Source: Rhodothermaceae bacterium
GTDB taxonomy: Bacteria; Bacteroidota; Rhodothermia; Rhodothermales; JAHQVL01
Assembly: GCA_019634345.1 (NCBI GenBank)
Contig: JAHQVL010000020.1
Coordinates: 1-32,358, forward strand
DNA length: 32,358 bases
Reading direction: 5' to 3'
The notes below the pieces were generated by a model. It had not been told where the DNA came from. It saw nothing but the letters and a program-made list of their open reading frames with translations, and did no database searches. The number at the start of each line of letters is the position of its first letter. Position 1 is the stretch's first letter. Shown here piece after piece: positions 1-8,893 of the stretch. The position numbers and the translations under genes were made by a program.

Positions 1-2214
1 AGAGAGCGATCGGCTAACCTTCTGCTGAGTGACTTCATCGGTTACAGTAACCGTGATGTCGATATCACCGTCGCCTCGCCACTCACTCAAATCGATTACC
101 AGTTGTTCAAACGTCGAGCGTTCCGTTCCTTCTTGCGTTGATTTAAAAGAAGTAGCAGCCTGTCGTTTTCTACCCAGGCGAAGTCCGCCACCTCGTTTTT
201 CTTGTATGGTGTATTCAATGCTATACCGGGTAAGGTCCTCATCCGTGTAAGTGAGGTGGTACAGCTCAAAATAAAGCATGACCGGTGTATCAGGGGTGAT
301 ACGGGAAGACGGGTAGGGGATGGCTGTGTTCAGGGTGCTTTCGGTTAGCTCAGTTTGAGCTGAGAAATCTGGAACGAGCATCGGTTTGAGGTCGCTCATC
401 TCAAGGGTAACGCCATCACTGATGAGTGCCTGTAGGGAGTCTTGCCGATACACGTTAGCTTTCACGTGGGGGCCAACTTGACGAACTGAGCCTGTCTCGT
501 CCAGCAAGGCAACATACTGATCCCATTGCACGGCCACGTGATATAGACCGGTATCTCCACGAACAATGGTTGTCTGATTGCCGATCGATATTTCCTCGCC
601 ATCGCCAATATCTTTGAGTAACTTTCGCTCGTAGTTGACAATACGTTCGGTATAATCCGGCGCCTTTTGGACTGTGGATACAACAGCCAGGTAGTCATCC
701 GAGGTATACCCATCTTTCAGCAATGCGTTGGACGTTCTTTCGTCGAGAGCAAGCGACCCTTTCGGAGCGGCCCAGTAAATCTCCGTTCGGGTGGTGCCAT
801 CTTGATCCAGGAACCGCGCCGACCGGAGAAGAAGAGGCAACGGCGAGAGCTCATCAAATACGCTTGAGCGCACCTGGGGAACGTACTCTTCCCGATTCGC
901 AATTTGCAACTCTTCCGATGCTTTATCGCTAGCCATAGCACTCTGAATGAATAAGTCGGGCCGGTTCGGATTAAATGAACTGCCCGGCATGCCTGTGTCT
1001 GAAAAATCGGTACCCCGGCTATTAGCGAGCAGGTCCCTAAGGTTTCCATCTGCTTCCGCATCTACCTGGTCATCGTCACTCTCTAGCAGCGCGGAGGTCT
1101 CTGTTGCGATATCAGCTTCATCGAGCAAGCTGGCGAAAGCAGCGACTTCCTGATAGCGGAATGAAAAGTCCTCATGATATAACGACAGTTGCTGGTAAAT
1201 CTCCTGCATCGTTCGAATCAAAAACTGTGCTTTGGCCTTACCTCGCGTAGAAGAACCTAAGCCGGATCGAATAGAAACGGGGATTAAATTGCTTACTTCT
1301 CCCAGCTGAAATCTTCCAGATTTATCATGGAATAAATAATGCGCGGAGTTGTCGATGTGTTTATAGTACCAGAACTCATTATTTGGGAAATCGGACTCGT
1401 TTATAGTAAGGCTTCTATCGAGTACCTTGGTTCTGAAGCTTGTTTTATCGAACTGCACGTTGGTTTTGTCGGTCGGCTCCCCCAAACGAATATAAATGAC
1501 GCCTCGGTCATCAAAACCTTCTTCTTTGTCAAAATAGTACTTCTTTGCATGGGCAACGCGCTGCAAGTGCTCCAGGAGCATTTCATTGATGCGCGTTGCA
1601 GGAGCAGAGTCCTGGCTGCGCCACCACGTGACCAGTGTTGCAGCTATAAAAGAGGACCAACTGTAGGTGTCTAAGTCGGCAGTACGTTGTATGCCAATCG
1701 TTGTCTTGACCTCTTGAGGCAGAATAAAGAGGAGAGCCTGTAGAAAAGGAGTTAACTCAGGTAGAGAAGACAGGTCAGTAGAAGCATTAAGGTCTCCCAG
1801 GATACGTAAGTATCGGGTGGTGCTGATGGCATAGTCCTCTTGCACTTCATGATCAAAAACAGCTGCCAGGAGGGAGGCTTCTAATCGTGGATCAAACAAT
1901 TCCGATTCCTCAAGGGCTTCTGATCCAATCATCCACACTTCGCGTGCGTCTTCAATATGGCCGTCGACATAGTACGCCTGCCCTAGCCAATAGGCGAGGG
2001 AATGGTGTTCGGGCGTGAACCAGGCCGGCTCGGTTTCAAAGAGATCCTCGAGAGGATCAAGGGCTGCATCTGCATTCCCTTGCTGTATCGCCTCGATGGC
2101 TTGTTCAACTAGAGGAAGGGATGTAGGGGCAGCTTGTTGTCCGAAGGACGGATTCACAAGATGTAACGCGAGCACGCAAGCAAAAGGAAAAGAGATGCAG
2201 TAAATGTGTTTCAC
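1..2214 (-). CDS. GWxTD domain-containing secreted protein (3' end beyond window)
   Basis: One frame is open from a GTG start at 2214-2212 to the left edge: 738 codons, no stop, so the C-terminus is outside the window. The N-terminus is a signal peptide (MKHIYC, hydrophobic core, likely cut after PSFGQ near residue 26). Residues about 33-105 look TPR-like. Residues about 232-247 (EGFDDRGVIYIRLGEP) match the core of the GWxTD domain, a family widespread in Bacteroidota and relatives whose biochemical role is unknown; the Trp and Thr of the name motif are replaced here. The rest is a predicted extracytoplasmic region without a motif I recognise. No in-frame ATG lies near the GTG and its ribosome site (GGTAAAGGC) is weak, so the start rests mainly on the signal peptide. 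It follows SusD on the same strand but is separated from it by a strong terminator, so it probably has its own promoter. Confidence 0.8.
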   Translation of the reverse strand, partial: MKHIYCISFPFACVLALHLVNPSFGQQAAPTSLPLVEQAIEAIQQGNADAALDPLEDLFETEPAWFTPEHHSLAYWLGQAYYVDGHIEDAREVWMIGSEALEESELFDPRLEASLLAAVFDHEVQEDYAISTTRYLRILGDLNASTDLSSLPELTPFLQALLFILPQEVKTTIGIQRTADLDTYSWSSFIAATLVTWWRSQDSAPATRINEMLLEHLQRVAHAKKYYFDKEEGFDDRGVIYIRLGEPTDKTNVQFDKTSFRTKVLDRSLTINESDFPNNEFWYYKHIDNSAHYLFHDKSGRFQLGEVSNLIPVSIRSGLGSSTRGKAKAQFLIRTMQEIYQQLSLYHEDFSFRYQEVAAFASLLDEADIATETSALLESDDDQVDAEADGNLRDLLANSRGTDFSDTGMPGSSFNPNRPDLFIQSAMASDKASEELQIANREEYVPQVRSSVFDELSPLPLLLRSARFLDQDGTTRTEIYWAAPKGSLALDERTSNALLKDGYTSDDYLAVVSTVQKAPDYTERIVNYERKLLKDIGDGEEISIGNQTTIVRGDTGLYHVAVQWDQYVALLDETGSVRQVGPHVKANVYRQDSLQALISDGVTLEMSDLKPMLVPDFSAQTELTESTLNTAIPYPSSRITPDTPVMLYFELYHLTYTDEDLTRYSIEYTIQEKRGGGLRLGRKRQAATSFKSTQEGTERSTFEQLVIDLSEWRGDGDIDITVTVTDEVTQQKVSRSLS

Positions 2215-2241
2215 GCCTTTACCGTTTGGGTAACAAGGTAT

Positions 2242-2247
2242 CTTATA
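2242..2247 (-). promoter_or_regulatory. possible -10 box for the GWxTD gene
   Basis: TATAAG on the minus strand lies 27 nt before the GTG start and downstream of the SusD terminator. No well-spaced TTGACA-like -35 is visible (TTTTGT sits only 14 nt upstream), so this is a weak suggestion based on position. Confidence 0.25.
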
Positions 2248-2274
2248 CGAATCGCTTACAGACAAAACTGTTTC

Positions 2275-2313
2275 AAAAAAAGAGGCTGCCTCAATTGATG
2301 AAGCAGCCTCTTT
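2275..2313 (-). terminator. Rho-independent terminator after susD
   Basis: On the minus strand GAGGCTGC (2310-2303) pairs perfectly with GCAGCCTC (2289-2282) around a 13-nt loop and is followed by a run of seven T. It lies 22 nt past the SusD stop. The A-run on the other side makes it symmetric, but no plus-strand gene ends here. Confidence 0.9.
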
Positions 2314-2334
2314 CAACCATCTCGAAAATCTGGA

Positions 2335-3549
2335 TTAGATGTTCTCGTTGATGTTTCGTTCGTTTTGCGTAATGGGGAGGTACCACCAGGTGTCAGGACC
2401 CAGATGCCAGATGTCCATCCGGCGCTGGTCTGGGAGTCTTAAGCCCATGGTGAAGAGCTCTTTATCACGCTCATCCATAAGAACGAGCATGTCCGCTGAA
2501 GCAAGTGCGGCGAGGCCGTGGCTTGCTCTTACCTGGTTGATGCGAGTTAATGCACCAGCAGCGTCTCCACCGCGGATATCAAGCTCAGCAAGTATCAGTT
2601 CATTTTCCTGCCATTTAGTGATAGGAAGTGAGCTTTCACGAGCTGTGTATAGACCCTGGCGATAGTAAACCGTGGTTCCGTCGTTTCCGAGAACTTCCTC
2701 AAGAGGAATACGTGCTGCTTCAGCTGGATCCGCTTCAACATATGCGTTGTAACGGAAGTCAGTAACCCACTGGTTGCGGCCGATGCCCGCTTGTGACCAG
2801 TAGTAGTTTGTGTTGTCTACAGCATGTAGAGACTCAAAAGCAGCGTCTCCTTCGATCATTCCAGCTTCGGCTGACGTTCTTGCCGATGCAAAGTCACCCT
2901 GGAATAGATGGATGCGAGCAATGATCGTGTTGATGATACGAGCTTGAGCTGCATCACCAAGAGCACGAGCCGCTTCCATTTTAGCGATTGCCTGGGCATA
3001 CATTTGGTCCGAAGGTACAAAAGGACCGGGATTCTCAGGATCGTCTGTAATGATTCCACCACCTTGACGCTTGTCAAGCCCGTAGTATGTTGCGAAGAAA
3101 TAGCGGGCAAGACCCCCGTACAGGTTCGCGGTAAACTCGGCTTCTGTTCTCAAGGCAGTGTCCTCGAATTCAATGTCTTGAATACGAAGGAGCAGATTGT
3201 CTGCGAAGAAGCGAAGCTCTCCCAGGTCATTGTAAACACCATCATTTGAGTTATTGGCAAATGTGATGTCACCAATGTCCATTTCAGCGAAACTAGGGAA
3301 CGTCGCGTTTGGAACGTTTTGGTCAAAAATGAACTCGTCAGAAAGCCCGCCGGCGAATACCAGTAGGCGGTCTGCAGTAGTAGAAAATCGTGATTGAACC
3401 CCTTTGACAATGAATTCAACCTGAGTTTCTACGCTCAACTGAGGATCATCGATGCTGTCGATAGGCAGGTCGGTATCCTCTACGAAGGTATCACATCCTA
3501 CAAACGTGCCTGCAAGTAGGAAAGTGAATATGACAAATAATCTATTCAT
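2335..3549 (-). CDS. RagB/SusD family outer-membrane lipoprotein
   Basis: This 404-residue protein begins with a lipoprotein signal peptide (MNRLFVIFTFLLAGTFVGC, lipidation at Cys19) and has the alpha-helical, TPR-like composition of SusD/RagB nutrient-binding lipoproteins, including a conserved-looking end (KELFTMGLRLPDQRRMDIW). SusD proteins cap a SusC TonB-dependent porin on the cell surface and deliver oligosaccharides, peptides or other large solutes to it. The susC gene lies immediately upstream on the same strand with 61 nt between them, the standard susCD arrangement. No hydrolase or regulator is adjacent, so the substrate cannot be read from context. It is shorter than many SusD proteins (usually about 450-600 residues), closer to the compact type seen with non-glycan systems. 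A strong terminator follows, so the pair is a closed transcription unit. Confidence 0.9.
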   Translation of the reverse strand: MNRLFVIFTFLLAGTFVGCDTFVEDTDLPIDSIDDPQLSVETQVEFIVKGVQSRFSTTADRLLVFAGGLSDEFIFDQNVPNATFPSFAEMDIGDITFANNSNDGVYNDLGELRFFADNLLLRIQDIEFEDTALRTEAEFTANLYGGLARYFFATYYGLDKRQGGGIITDDPENPGPFVPSDQMYAQAIAKMEAARALGDAAQARIINTIIARIHLFQGDFASARTSAEAGMIEGDAAFESLHAVDNTNYYWSQAGIGRNQWVTDFRYNAYVEADPAEAARIPLEEVLGNDGTTVYYRQGLYTARESSLPITKWQENELILAELDIRGGDAAGALTRINQVRASHGLAALASADMLVLMDERDKELFTMGLRLPDQRRMDIWHLGPDTWWYLPITQNERNINENI

Positions 3550-3610
3550 GATAATTATGATAATTTCAGTTCTCTAAATGAAATACTACAGTGTTTTATG
3601 AACCTATCGA

Positions 3611-6556
3611 TTACAATCCGATGGTTAATGTACCGTAGATAACACGTGGTTGAGGGAGAGTCAGGAAGTCAGATGCACGTGTAGAGCTGATAGCTCCCGT
3701 GAAGTTAACTTCAGGATCCATACCACTGTAAGTAGTAGACATCCAGAGATTTCGAGCTGAAAGTGTGAAGCTTGCGCTGCGAACATAGCGTGTGATATTC
3801 GCTTTTCTCATCAGGTTGGTGAAGTCATAACGGACACTGATTTCACGAAGCTTGACAAAATCAGCTTTTTCAATCCAGTTTCCGTCAAGGTCTACACCTT
3901 GGAGAGAGAATTCAGTACCAGCAACTACTTCAGCTGCACGTCGATAGTCTTCAGTTCCTACGTCGTAGACAGGAATATTGTCATCTTCCAATCCTACCTG
4001 GTCAGCAGTAACCTGGCCGATATTTACAAGGGCTTCATTGCGCTTGAAGAACGCACCAAAACGGCGGCTGAACAGGTGTGTGTTGTTATACACGCTGTTG
4101 CCAAGCTGCCAGTCCAGAAGACCACTGAAGGTGAAGTCACGGAGGAAGCGAACGTTCAATGTAACTGAACCATTATGTTTTGGATAAGGAAGTCCAAAGA
4201 ATGCGCGATCAGGTTCGCCATCGCCATCTACATCGGTTGTGGTTAGTTCAGCACCCGCATAGGAACCATCGTCGTTGAATGTTGCACGAGAAGACCATGT
4301 GTAGAAAGCGTCTTTAGGCAATCCTTCTTTGATAACGTTGGTGTCGAAGCCACTGAAAATAGGCTGAGCATCGCCGAGGTCGTCGACTTCATTCTCCTGG
4401 TAATTCCAGATAATAGCGAGGTCAACACCATAGTTACGCTGGCGAACAACGTCAACTACGAGGCTAGATTCGATGCCCCATCCAGTAGAAGCACCTACGT
4501 TGAATGGAACGCTAGAAGCTGTCTGGCCTGAAGAAGGTGCATTTTGGAAACCGATGATGGAATCTTCCGCTTTCTGTAGGTAACCGGTTAGTTCAAGACC
4601 GATGCGGTCATTAAGCATACCGAGCTCGATACCCCCTTCGAGTTCTTTGATTCGCTCTGGCTCGATTTCGATGTTACCAATGAAGCTTGTTACAGCGCCT
4701 GCGCCATATCCTGATGGCTCAGCAGCCCAGCGAAGTAGCGAACCGTCGAGGTTGCCAGGAAGCTGACCTGTTTCACCGTAAGCCGCGCGTACTTTAAAGA
4801 AGTTGATGAAAGACGGCATACTTGCCACCTGGTCAACGCGAACAGCAAAACTAGCTTTAGGATAGAAGATACTTGGAGCATCAGCACCTACAGCGCTTGC
4901 GAAGTCCTGGCGAGCACCCAATGTTGCAAACAACCAGTTGTTGAATGCAAATTCTTGCTGTGCGTAAACACCTGCTTCACGGACATGAAGGAATCCTTCG
5001 TCGCCACCGATGAAATCGGCACCGGCACCAACGTTTGTTACCAACTCAGATGAGAAGTTCTGCTTGGTGAAGTTGAAGTTTCTCAAAATCCGGTTGAACG
5101 ACTGCGATCCAATGATCGTTGTACCAGTAAGCCCAGATGACCCAAGGTCGTAGGCATAGCGCGCATTGAAGTCGTACGTGTACTGCTCATTACGGCGATT
5201 CAGGATATTGCGCTCACCGTTTGTACGACCTGAATAGCTAAGGTTTGAAGGGAAAGATTCGTCATTTCTGAGGTCCGTTCCGTCAAATCCAATAGATCCT
5301 CTCAATGTGAGGTTTTCAATAGGTCTGTATTCGATTTCTGCAGTACCGATGAATCGAGAGATACGCTGGATGTTAGCGACTCCTTCAATGGCAAGGCTAT
5401 CTGTGAACACGAATGGAGAGCTAGCAAGCAGGGTGTTACCCAGATATCCAAAGATGTTGTTGTCGTTCTGAGGACGGTTGATATCGTTGAGTGTATAGCC
5501 TGTATTTGCACGCACAGTCAGATTTTCCATTGGGAAAGCTTCAAAGTTTGCGCGGAAGCTCTGACGTTCCAACTTGTTGTTGCGCATGTGGCCTTCTTCA
5601 AAACGATTGTCATAAGAAGCAAAGTAACGTACACGCGCAGATCCACCCGATACGTTGATAGAATGCTGCTCAATGTCACCATCGCGGAAGAATGCGTTCG
5701 CCGTTTCAGGAGTACCAGCCGTGAATTGGTCATATTCCTGGAATTGCGAGTTTGTCCCTAGTACACCTTTGTAATTAATCGTAAAAGGACGGTCCGCAGA
5801 AGAAAGAGACCCTCTTTTGGTGGTAATCAGAACAACACCGTTTGAACCACTCGTACCGTATAGCGCTGCACCTGCAGGGCCTTTCAGAACTTCTACAGAA
5901 GCAATTTCTTCAGGGTTAATAGATGATAGCATGGATACATCTTGACCACCTGCACTAAAACCGCCAACTTCACTTGCATCGATACGAACACCGTCTATAT
6001 AAATCACTGGCTGGCCACCACCGTTGAGGCCGGTGCTAGAGCGCATGTTGAAGCGAATACCTCCACCTACGTTGCCAGAAGATGGCTGGACGCTTACACC
6101 AGGGATTTTTCCGTTTAGTAGCTGAGAAACATCCTGGTAGGCGTTCTGCTCAAGCAATTTGTCTGTAGATAAAGAAGAAACGGCAACTTCAGCACGTGCT
6201 TTGGATGTAGCAGAAGCAATACCGGTTACGACCACTTCCTCAAGCCCGGTAAAGTCAGGGTCTAGAGAAACGTTAAGTGTATTGTCACCCGAGGCGATAG
6301 ATACTTCTTGATCGATCTGTTTGTAGCCGATGAACGTAACTCGAATTGTGTATGTGCCTACAGGAATGCCTGTGATGGAGTACGTGCCGTCGAGGCCGGC
6401 AGCAGCTCCTAAGTTTTCTCCTACTACAATAATGTTGGCCCCAGGCAATACATCTCCTGATTCACCATCAGATATTGTGCCCGATAGCGTGCCCTGACTA
6501 AAGGCCACTACCGGAGACAATAAGAGTACCAACAGGAATAAAGGTAACTTCTTCAT
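3611..6556 (-). CDS. SusC/RagA family TonB-linked outer-membrane receptor
   Basis: The 981-residue protein starts with a signal peptide (MKKLPLFLLVLLLSPVVAFSQ), followed by a carboxypeptidase-regulatory-like domain (about 22-110, GTISDGESGDVLPGANIIV), then a plug domain with hallmark segments LEEVVVTG, QPVIYIDGVRI, VEVLKGPAGAALYG and GVVLITTKRG, then a long beta-barrel. These proteins import large substrates across the outer membrane using TonB energy and act with the SusD lipoprotein encoded next. The ATG is supported by an upstream AGGA five bases away. The C-terminus (RVIYGTLTIGL) looks like a closing barrel strand. The substrate is unknown. About 500 bp without a gene lie upstream and contain a terminator-like leader hairpin. 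Confidence 0.95.
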   Translation of the reverse strand: MKKLPLFLLVLLLSPVVAFSQGTLSGTISDGESGDVLPGANIIVVGENLGAAAGLDGTYSITGIPVGTYTIRVTFIGYKQIDQEVSIASGDNTLNVSLDPDFTGLEEVVVTGIASATSKARAEVAVSSLSTDKLLEQNAYQDVSQLLNGKIPGVSVQPSSGNVGGGIRFNMRSSTGLNGGGQPVIYIDGVRIDASEVGGFSAGGQDVSMLSSINPEEIASVEVLKGPAGAALYGTSGSNGVVLITTKRGSLSSADRPFTINYKGVLGTNSQFQEYDQFTAGTPETANAFFRDGDIEQHSINVSGGSARVRYFASYDNRFEEGHMRNNKLERQSFRANFEAFPMENLTVRANTGYTLNDINRPQNDNNIFGYLGNTLLASSPFVFTDSLAIEGVANIQRISRFIGTAEIEYRPIENLTLRGSIGFDGTDLRNDESFPSNLSYSGRTNGERNILNRRNEQYTYDFNARYAYDLGSSGLTGTTIIGSQSFNRILRNFNFTKQNFSSELVTNVGAGADFIGGDEGFLHVREAGVYAQQEFAFNNWLFATLGARQDFASAVGADAPSIFYPKASFAVRVDQVASMPSFINFFKVRAAYGETGQLPGNLDGSLLRWAAEPSGYGAGAVTSFIGNIEIEPERIKELEGGIELGMLNDRIGLELTGYLQKAEDSIIGFQNAPSSGQTASSVPFNVGASTGWGIESSLVVDVVRQRNYGVDLAIIWNYQENEVDDLGDAQPIFSGFDTNVIKEGLPKDAFYTWSSRATFNDDGSYAGAELTTTDVDGDGEPDRAFFGLPYPKHNGSVTLNVRFLRDFTFSGLLDWQLGNSVYNNTHLFSRRFGAFFKRNEALVNIGQVTADQVGLEDDNIPVYDVGTEDYRRAAEVVAGTEFSLQGVDLDGNWIEKADFVKLREISVRYDFTNLMRKANITRYVRSASFTLSARNLWMSTTYSGMDPEVNFTGAISSTRASDFLTLPQPRVIYGTLTIGL

Positions 6557-6583
6557 GTTCTTCCTAATGAGAGTTTATTAAGT

Positions 6584-6630
6584 AAAAAAGAGCCTCCTAA
6601 ATCGTGTCTAAGGATATAGAAGGAGAGCTC
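6584..6630 (-). promoter_or_regulatory. terminator-like hairpin in the susC leader (possible attenuator)
   Basis: On the minus strand GAGCTCTCC (6630-6622) can pair with GGAGGCTC (6597-6590) with one bulged T, and the stem is followed at once by six T (6589-6584). The structure lies about 28 nt before the susC start codon, on the same strand. It has the form of an intrinsic terminator, so it may attenuate susCD transcription; the alternative is the end of a short upstream RNA. The loop is long (24 nt), which lowers confidence. Confidence 0.4.
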
Positions 6631-6961
6631 TCGTAAAATTTCGAACGCTGATAGAGCGTTTCACGCGTTCAATAATGGAGGGAGGGTTAAAGAGTGCGCA
6701 ACTACCCTTTATTGCGTAATTGAAGCGGTTTATAACTTCATTTCTATCCCAGCTTAAAACCTAACTGGTTGATACGACGAAATGAGTCATATCTGATTGG
6801 GTGGCTAAATTATGGAGTTGAATGGGGGTATATTCCAGATGAACAGAAAATTTAATTTGATGGGATAGTCTTTTTTATTCGTAAAAGTGAAAAAATCACA
6901 AGGCAAAATAAGCGAATAGGGGTGTGGATGAGCGAATTTGGATGTGTTGATACTCGGGCGC

Positions 6962-6983
6962 GAACGCGATAACGTTCTTTTTT
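6962..6983 (+). terminator. weak hairpin followed by T-tract
   Basis: GAACG (6962-6966) pairs with CGTTC (6973-6977) around a 6-nt loop and is followed by six T. The stem has only five pairs and no plus-strand gene ends upstream, so it may be fortuitous or a leader element of the downstream ligase gene. Confidence 0.25.
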
Positions 6984-7064
6984 AGAAAAAATAGTATCTT
7001 CCCTTCGAAATTATTGATCAGATCTTTTTTCGTCAGATTATCATCTTGCGGATTGACCAACTGT

Positions 7065-7069
7065 GAGGG
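7065..7069 (+). promoter_or_regulatory. ribosome-binding site deciding the ligase start
   Basis: GAGGG lies five bases before the ATG at 7075. A GTG at 7063 is in frame but has no ribosome site of its own and would put this motif inside the gene, so the ATG is preferred. Confidence 0.6.
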
Positions 7070-7074
7070 CCTAC

Positions 7075-8211
7075 ATGTTAAAAGAACCTAGCTTTAGTAT
7101 TGGTATCGAAGAAGAGTATCTTCTCGTTGATAAAGAGACCGGGAATTTAATCAGGGAGGCCCCGCCATCCATGTTGCCTGAGTGTCAAGAAGTATTGGCT
7201 GAGCAGGTGACTCCTGAGTTTTTTCAATCCCAGATTGAGGTAGGTACTCGGGTTTGTCATACAATAGCTGAAGCCAGGGACGAACTAAAACGGCTCAGGA
7301 GTGGGGTGTCCTCTGTTGCTGCAAAACATGGGCTGGCGATTATTGCTGCTTCTACGCATCCGTTCTCTTCAACCCAAAGTCAAAAACACACGAATAAAGA
7401 TCGATACGCTATTTTAGCAAGAGACATGCAAGCCGTGGCGCGTCGAATGGTGATTAGTGGAATGCACGTCCATGTAGGGATAGAGGACGCCGATTTGCGG
7501 ATCGACATGATGGATCAGACCAGCTACATCCTCCCGCATTTGCTTGCTCTCAGTACCTCTTCACCCTTCTGGGAAGGAGATAACACAGGGCTCAAGTCGT
7601 ATCGAATTGCCGTGTGGAATGAATTGCCGAGAACCGGACTTCCTGAGAGGTTTAGTAGTTTTGCTGACTATCAACGCCATGTAAATGTGCTTGTTGATGC
7701 GGGCGTTATTGAGGATAGTTCAAAAGTGTGGTGGGATATTCGGCCAAGCATGCGATTTCCCACGTTAGAAATGCGAATTCCTGACATTTGTACTCGATTA
7801 GAGGACGGTATCTGCCTTGCTGCATTGTACCGGTGCTGGTTGCGTATGCTTTATCGGCTGAGAGTGAATAATCAACGTTGGCGTACGTATGCCAATTTGC
7901 TCTTGAACGAAAATCGCTGGCGAGCGCAACGATATGGCTTTGAGCAGGGGCTTATCGATTATGGGCAAGGCCAGGTCGTACCCTATGCGCGCCTTCTTGA
8001 CGAGCTATTGGGGTATATCAATGAAGACGCGGAGTTCTTCGGCTGCATCGATGAGGTGACCCATGCACGTACTATTCTTGGCCAGGGAACGAGTGCTCAC
8101 TGGCAATTACAAACGTACCATGAAGCCATTACGAGTGGGGCATCTCATGACGAGGCATTGAAAGCTGTTGTTGATATGTTGATTGAAGAAACGATGCGTG
8201 GCATTGAATAA
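7075..8211 (+). CDS. carboxylate-amine ligase, YbdK/GCS2 family (glutamate-cysteine ligase type 2)
   Basis: The 378-residue protein starts with SFSIGIEEEYLLVD, the GIEEE signature of the GCS2 family, and carries GMHVHVGIED and later WWDIRPSMRFPTLEMRIPD, which supply the nucleotide- and metal-binding acidic residues of this glutamine-synthetase-like fold. Length fits the family (about 370-390). Members join a carboxylate to an amine with ATP; some have weak gamma-glutamylcysteine synthetase activity, but the physiological substrate is often unknown. The protein begins abruptly with the catalytic region, so no signal peptide is expected and it should be cytoplasmic. No glutathione synthetase is adjacent, so a thiol role is not shown by context. 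The neighbour downstream is 88 nt away and looks separate. Confidence 0.9.
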   Translation: MLKEPSFSIGIEEEYLLVDKETGNLIREAPPSMLPECQEVLAEQVTPEFFQSQIEVGTRVCHTIAEARDELKRLRSGVSSVAAKHGLAIIAASTHPFSSTQSQKHTNKDRYAILARDMQAVARRMVISGMHVHVGIEDADLRIDMMDQTSYILPHLLALSTSSPFWEGDNTGLKSYRIAVWNELPRTGLPERFSSFADYQRHVNVLVDAGVIEDSSKVWWDIRPSMRFPTLEMRIPDICTRLEDGICLAALYRCWLRMLYRLRVNNQRWRTYANLLLNENRWRAQRYGFEQGLIDYGQGQVVPYARLLDELLGYINEDAEFFGCIDEVTHARTILGQGTSAHWQLQTYHEAITSGASHDEALKAVVDMLIEETMRGIE

Positions 8212-8299
8212 TAGGCCAAACGAATGGAATGAAGGAGGCGGTCTCTTCGTCTAGGTACATGTGATTGCTGAATTATATCGAAACTCAAAGAATAACGTC

Positions 8300-8728
8300 A
8301 TGACTAAATTAATCAAACGTGCACTTTTTGCCTGGCTGTTCATTGGGGTCTCCCTGGTTTCCACCAGTTTCGCTCAAGGTTTTGGAAGCCCCGAACAACG
8401 AGCAGAACGAGCCAAGGCTCAGGTTGAGGAAATCGTAGGAAAGCTTGACCTCCAGGATGACCAGGCCAAGCAGGTCCGCGACATATTGATGGCTCAAAGC
8501 GAGGAGCAAGTCTCCATCTTCGAAGCCTACGCAGGGCAACGAGATCGTAACGCACGCGGGATGATGCGGCAGGAAATGCAAGACCTGCAAGCGATGACCA
8601 CCGAAAAACTCTCCACTGTGCTGTCCGAAGACAAATTGAAGGTCTACAAGGAAACGGTAGCTGAAATCCAAGAACGCCGTAGAGGACAAGCCGGCGGCCG
8701 CCGCGGCGGCAACAGAAGCCCGAATTAA
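8300..8728 (+). CDS. Spy/CpxP-like small periplasmic protein
   Basis: From the ATG at 8300 the product is 142 residues with a signal peptide (MTKLIKRALFAWLF, then VSTSFAQ). A longer reading from GTG 8261 would bury that signal, so it is rejected. The mature part is almost all charged helix: GSPEQRAERAKAQVEEIVGKLDLQDDQAKQ and then LSTVLSEDKLKVYKE follow the layout of Spy/CpxP/ZraP-like chaperones, in which two LTxxQ-like helices pack into a cradle; the motif is degenerate here (LDLQDDQ). Such proteins buffer periplasmic folding stress or bind metal. The C-terminus is an unusual basic Gly/Arg tail (RRRGQAGGRRGG) encoded by a GC-rich stretch. A seven-base-periodic hairpin element begins ten bases after the stop. 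Confidence 0.65.
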   Translation: MTKLIKRALFAWLFIGVSLVSTSFAQGFGSPEQRAERAKAQVEEIVGKLDLQDDQAKQVRDILMAQSEEQVSIFEAYAGQRDRNARGMMRQEMQDLQAMTTEKLSTVLSEDKLKVYKETVAEIQERRRGQAGGRRGGNRSPN

Positions 8729-8737
8729 TACGTACAG

Positions 8738-8832
8738 GACAGGAGACGGGAGGGAGCAGACAAGAGTCGGGCATGAGTAGTTAAATAGGTCTTGCCTAAC
8801 CCACTCCTGTCCACGATCTCCCGTCTTCTGTT
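8738..8832. repeat. heptamer hairpin element A (5 x 7 nt arms)
   Basis: The left arm is five heptamers (8738-8772) such as GACAGGA and GACGGGA. The right arm (8798-8832), read on the opposite strand, is again five heptamers in the same register: AACAGAA, GACGGGA, then GATCGTG, GACAGGA and GTGGGTT. The outermost 14 bases pair with one G-T wobble (8739-8752 with 8818-8831). The loop is 25 nt. It starts ten bases after the Spy-like gene's stop. There is no T-tract typical of an intrinsic terminator. Confidence 0.75.
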
Positions 8833-8893
8833 TTCATGAAACCTCACGTCTGATTCACGGGTTAATACTATCGTTATAGTGAAATAAATTTCG

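Larger units (their letters stand above)
6557..7074. other. intergenic region between divergent susC and the carboxylate-amine ligase gene
   Basis: About 518 bp without a convincing gene. Besides the susC leader hairpin it holds a small inverted repeat AACGCT/AGCGTT at 6644-6660 (5-nt loop), an AT-rich stretch around 6840-6910, and possible plus-strand promoter elements TTGATA (6947-6952) and TAACGT (6970-6975) separated by 17 bp. The -10 match is poor. Both divergent genes must be driven from here. Confidence 0.5.

Noticed and set aside
462..1061. Small minus-strand ORFs (462-713, 717-1061) as separate genes or as evidence of a broken gene
   Set aside because: A different minus frame is open without interruption from 2214 to the left edge and carries a signal peptide and a GWxTD motif; these are shadows of it.
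7063..7074. GTG 7063 as the ligase start
   Set aside because: It has no ribosome site of its own, and the GAGGG between GTG and ATG is well placed for ATG 7075.
8340..8774. Long antisense ORF (144 codons) over the Spy-like gene
   Set aside because: The composition is Arg/Pro-rich shadow coding with no start context, and the plus strand has a signal peptide and a family-like helix pattern.
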